DNA of 64,000 bases from Chlorobaculum parvum NCIB 8327 (GTDB lineage Bacteria > Bacteroidota > Chlorobiia > Chlorobiales > Chlorobiaceae). Location of the stretch: NCBI RefSeq assembly GCF_000020505.1, contig NC_011027.1:1782001-1846000 (forward strand), written 5' to 3'. Shown here one piece after another: positions 59,222-64,000 of this stretch (within the stretch, counting starts at the first letter, position 1; each line of letters starts with the position of its first letter). The position numbers and the translations under genes are program-made. The notes beneath the pieces are model-generated. The model saw only the letters and a list, made by a program, of their open reading frames with translations, was not told the DNA's origin and made no database searches.

Positions 59222-60043
59222 TCACCCCTGCGACGCAACCGATTCGAACTCCGGATAGAAAATCCTTTTGATCCCGACCGCTTTACCAGTTTCCACATCC
59301 AGCGTGATGAGCACGGCGGAGAGGTGAACGTCGTCGGTGGCGCATTCGTATTTGTGGGGAGTCTGGTAGAGCATCCGGTCAACGGCCGATTTGACCTGCA
59401 TGCCAATGACCGACTGGTGCGGCCCGGTCATGCCGACGTCGGTCAGGTAAGCCGTGCCTTTCGGGAAAATGCGCTCGTCGGCAGTCTGCACGTGGGTGTG
59501 GGTGCCGATGACAGCCGACACACGGCCGTCGAGGTACCAGGCCAGCGCCAGCTTTTCAGCTGTCGCTTCGGCATGCATATCAACAAAAATCATCGACGAT
59601 TTGTCCTTCACCTGCTTGATAACCCAGTCGGCCGTGCGGAACGGGCAGTCGATGGGGTACATGAAGGTGCGCCCCTGCAGGTTGAGCACGGTAATTTCGC
59701 CCAGCCCGCGCGGGAGTTTGTAGGTGCCGTAACCTTTACCGTAGGTGCCTCGGGGGTAGTTCTGTGGACGGAGTACCCGTTCGTGGGTCTTGAGGGTATC
59801 GAAGAAGTTGAAGTTGTTCCAGGTGTGATTGCCGCCGGTCACCACATCGACGCCCGCTTCAAGCATCTGGTTCAGCGCCTCAAGACTCATGCCTTTGCCG
59901 TGATGAGCATTCTCGCCGTTGCAGATGACGAAATCTACCTCGTATTTCGAGATAAATCCTTTGAGCATCCGGCTGACGATCTGCAGGCCGGGATTGCCGA
60001 CGACGTCACCGATGAAAAGGATATTGGTGGTTTTTGCTGACAT
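59222..60043 (-). CDS. YmdB-family metallophosphoesterase (cyclic-nucleotide phosphodiesterase type)
   Basis: 273 residues from the ATG at 60043, which has an AAGGA site; a start at 60076 is possible. Di-metal motifs are FIGDVVGNPG, NGENAHHGKG, TGGNHTWNN, VDMHAEATAEK and GTHTHVQTAD. Family members (TIGR00282) such as B. subtilis YmdB hydrolyse 2',3'-cyclic nucleotides and cAMP and influence biofilm decisions. The exact substrate here is unknown. Confidence 0.92.
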   Translation of the reverse strand: MSAKTTNILFIGDVVGNPGLQIVSRMLKGFISKYEVDFVICNGENAHHGKGMSLEALNQMLEAGVDVVTGGNHTWNNFNFFDTLKTHERVLRPQNYPRGTYGKGYGTYKLPRGLGEITVLNLQGRTFMYPIDCPFRTADWVIKQVKDKSSMIFVDMHAEATAEKLALAWYLDGRVSAVIGTHTHVQTADERIFPKGTAYLTDVGMTGPHQSVIGMQVKSAVDRMLYQTPHKYECATDDVHLSAVLITLDVETGKAVGIKRIFYPEFESVASQG

Positions 60044-60248
60044 ATCGGCTTTCCTTGGTAAATCTGGTGTTTTCATTCATTTGTTGGCGTGAAGTTACAC
60101 ATTAACAGCCATATTTCGATCATCGGCAGAAAATTCATCGCTTCCCCGACTATGCCCTCAGGGTCGCCGGATGTGAACTTAATGGCTCCGGCTGATCGTT
60201 TCTTCTCTGATCGCGCACCCTCGCAAATCCAGAACAGGAGCGAATGCC

Positions 60249-61157
60249 ATGGCTATCCAAAGAACCATCAGCAAGGTGTTCAGAAGCAAACCGGTCATCG
60301 AAGGCGCCGGAGTGCATCTCAAACGAGCCTTCGGATTCGGCGAAGTTCCGCAGTTCGACCCGTTCCTGCTGCTCGACGATTTCCGTTCCGGAGATCCTGA
60401 GGACTATCGCAAGGGATTTCCCTGGCACCCGCACCGCGGTATCGAAACCATCACCTACATGCTCGAAGGAGAGGTGGAGCACGGCGATAGCCTGGGCAAC
60501 CGGGGCGTGATCCGGCCAGGCGGATTGCAGTGGATGACCGCCGGCAGCGGCATCATCCATCAGGAGATGCCGGAGGGAGACCGGAACGGCAGGATGGGCG
60601 GCTTCCAGCTCTGGGCGAACCTGCCCGCGTCACAGAAAATGACCAGGCCACGGTACCGCGACATTACCGATTCGCAGGTGCCGAAGTTGAAGCTTGACAA
60701 CGGCGTCACCATCTCGCTCTTCAGCGGCAGAATCGGGGATACGGTCGGCCCCGTGGACAACATCGCGATCGACCCGGAATATCTTGATATCACCGTTCCC
60801 CCATCGACCTCTTTCACCCATCCGGTCAAACGGGGGCATACAGCGCTCGCCTACGTTATCGAAGGCAGGGGCATTTTCTGCCATGCCAACGAGCCGTTTT
60901 CACATGATACGGAGGGGGTCAACTATTTCGACATGAAACCCGAACGGTATCAGGATAATGAAACCCTCATTCTGTTCAGCGATGGAGACAGCGTGACGGT
61001 CAGCACGGAAAACGATCCGGTCCGGTTTCTGCTCATCTCGGGCAAACCGCTCAACGAGCCGGTCGCATGGTATGGCCCGATCGTCATGAACACCAGGGAG
61101 GAGTTGCGCGCCGCCTTCGAGGAGTACCAGAACGGCACATTCATCAAGGAGCACTGA
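60249..61157 (+). CDS. Pirin family protein
   Basis: 302 residues with two cupin domains. The metal ligands are in FPWHPHRGIETITYMLEGEVEHGDS and the next block has WMTAGSGIIHQEMP. Bacterial pirins are Fe-binding and some act as quercetinases or regulators. No partner is evident. The start at 60249 follows GGAGCGA within 10 bp. Confidence 0.93.
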   Translation: MAIQRTISKVFRSKPVIEGAGVHLKRAFGFGEVPQFDPFLLLDDFRSGDPEDYRKGFPWHPHRGIETITYMLEGEVEHGDSLGNRGVIRPGGLQWMTAGSGIIHQEMPEGDRNGRMGGFQLWANLPASQKMTRPRYRDITDSQVPKLKLDNGVTISLFSGRIGDTVGPVDNIAIDPEYLDITVPPSTSFTHPVKRGHTALAYVIEGRGIFCHANEPFSHDTEGVNYFDMKPERYQDNETLILFSDGDSVTVSTENDPVRFLLISGKPLNEPVAWYGPIVMNTREELRAAFEEYQNGTFIKEH

Positions 61158-61241
61158 ACGGAACCGGCGTTTGGTCGAATTGAACGAGACGGGCTATTTT
61201 GAACGATACACCGCACCAGAAAATCCATCAACTCCAGATCC

Positions 61242-61892
61242 ATGTTCGTGAATCCAGTAAAGAGAGCGATGAGAGCGGCAGGCTTGCTGATTCTTCTCCT
61301 GCTGAACCTCGGGACAATCGCGCTCCTGCTTGATTCGGGACATGTTTCAGCGGAAGCGATAAAAGAGGCGTTTGCCGCCATGCAGGAGTACCAGCGCCTG
61401 AACCCTGCAATCGCGCCACCCCGGGCGCTTGCCGTCATCGACTACAGCCAGCCGTCATATGTGAAGCGGATGGTCATCATCAACCTGAAAACCGGTCGGC
61501 AATCGTTCTATCGGGTCGCCCACGGCAAAAACTCCGGCGAGCTTTACGCGCGGCGCTTTTCCGATGTGCCGGAGACCAACATGAGCAGCCTCGGGCTGTT
61601 CCGCGTCACCAGACTGTATTACGGCGAACACGGCCTCGCGCTGAGGCTTGACGGCCTCGACTCGCTGCGCAACGGCAACGCCGCCAAGCGAGACATCGTG
61701 CTGCATCAGGCGCGGTACGTCTCCATCCCCTACATCCTGCTGAACATCGCAACCCTGCATGGTCCGATGATCGGGCGCAGCAACGGCTGTTTTGCTGTCT
61801 CGAAGCAGAACATCGGCGAGGTGGTGCAGAAGCTCCACGCTGGAGGATTCATCTACGCATGGTCGCCTGAGAACAACTTGCCACGAAAATAA
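61242..61892 (+). CDS. YkuD_2-type murein L,D-transpeptidase-like protein
   Basis: 216 residues. An N-terminal membrane helix or signal (LLILLLLNLGTIALLL) is followed by a catalytic-like domain: MVIINLKTGRQSFYRVAHGK, DIVLHQARYVS and the Cys motif GRSNGCFAVS. This matches PF13645-type proteins related to L,D-transpeptidases, which crosslink or modify peptidoglycan in the periplasm. The catalytic Cys and the preceding His are present, so it may be active. Confidence 0.85.
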   Translation: MFVNPVKRAMRAAGLLILLLLNLGTIALLLDSGHVSAEAIKEAFAAMQEYQRLNPAIAPPRALAVIDYSQPSYVKRMVIINLKTGRQSFYRVAHGKNSGELYARRFSDVPETNMSSLGLFRVTRLYYGEHGLALRLDGLDSLRNGNAAKRDIVLHQARYVSIPYILLNIATLHGPMIGRSNGCFAVSKQNIGEVVQKLHAGGFIYAWSPENNLPRK

Positions 61893-61921
61893 AGAAGCCC
61901 GGCTGAAAACCGGGCTTCTGC
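61893..61921. terminator. Bidirectional terminator between the YkuD_2 gene and icd
   Basis: A 10-bp stem AGAAGCCCGG (61893-61902) / CCGGGCTTCT (61910-61919) with a 7-nt loop lies between convergent genes. Confidence 0.82.
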
Positions 61922-61949
61922 GTTATGATGTGCTGCCTTGCGGCAAGAA

Positions 61950-64000
<2,051 letters not shown>

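Overview
This 64 kb window is GC-rich, densely coding bacterial chromosome. I infer a green sulfur bacterium (Chlorobiaceae, most like Chlorobaculum). The inference rests on the overall protein style and gene mix: anaerobe-type hyp maturation genes, a monomeric-type isocitrate dehydrogenase suited to a reductive TCA cycle, chromosomal TPR proteins and a DUF4212/SSS symporter pair. No photosynthesis or rRNA gene is present to prove it. I see no tRNA, rRNA, CRISPR array or complete insertion sequence.

Layout. 0-2.3 kb: end of a TonB-dependent receptor, then modE and modA for molybdate. 2.3-3.2 kb: a strikingly AT-rich radical SAM gene that looks transferred. 3.2-11.2 kb, minus strand: the [NiFe]-hydrogenase maturation set hypA-B-F-C-D-E. 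It is interrupted by a broken four-helix-bundle gene between inverted repeats and by a Sel1-repeat lipoprotein gene. 11.4-15.4 kb: pyrB, a DUF1207 protein, a NUDIX hydrolase and an outer-membrane barrel. 15.8-17.9 kb: a DUF4212 small subunit and a sodium:solute symporter broken by a 10-bp tandem duplication. 18-27.7 kb: a plus-strand housekeeping run (uvrC, TPR, aroE, lspA, tatD-like, YfgM-like, cyclophilin, YggS, PNP, mtnA).

28-43.4 kb is an oxygen-respiration island. It holds ccoNOQP, ccoG, fixH-like genes, the copper ATPase ccoI, ccoS, a TauE/DsbD_2-type membrane protein and a second mono-haem cytochrome, then cydAB and the assembly transporter cydDC. Together these encode two high-affinity terminal oxidases and their haem/copper assembly factors. 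In a strict anaerobe they would serve as oxygen scavengers.

43.5-51.7 kb, minus strand: a lipocalin, a large DUF4062-NACHT-FGE protein that is the best candidate for an uncharacterised defence or signalling system, a zinc/cation CDF transporter, purU and a modular subtilase without a signal peptide. 52-56 kb: a PAP2 phosphatase, a GT83-type glycosyltransferase, a frameshifted GT2 and a flippase-like membrane protein, probably acting on polyprenyl-linked sugars of the envelope. 56-64 kb: recJ, fbp, a YmdB-type phosphodiesterase, a pirin, a YkuD_2 protein and a truncated monomeric isocitrate dehydrogenase.

Three genes carry frameshifts (four-helix bundle, symporter, GT2). Several families of short intergenic repeats recur through the window.
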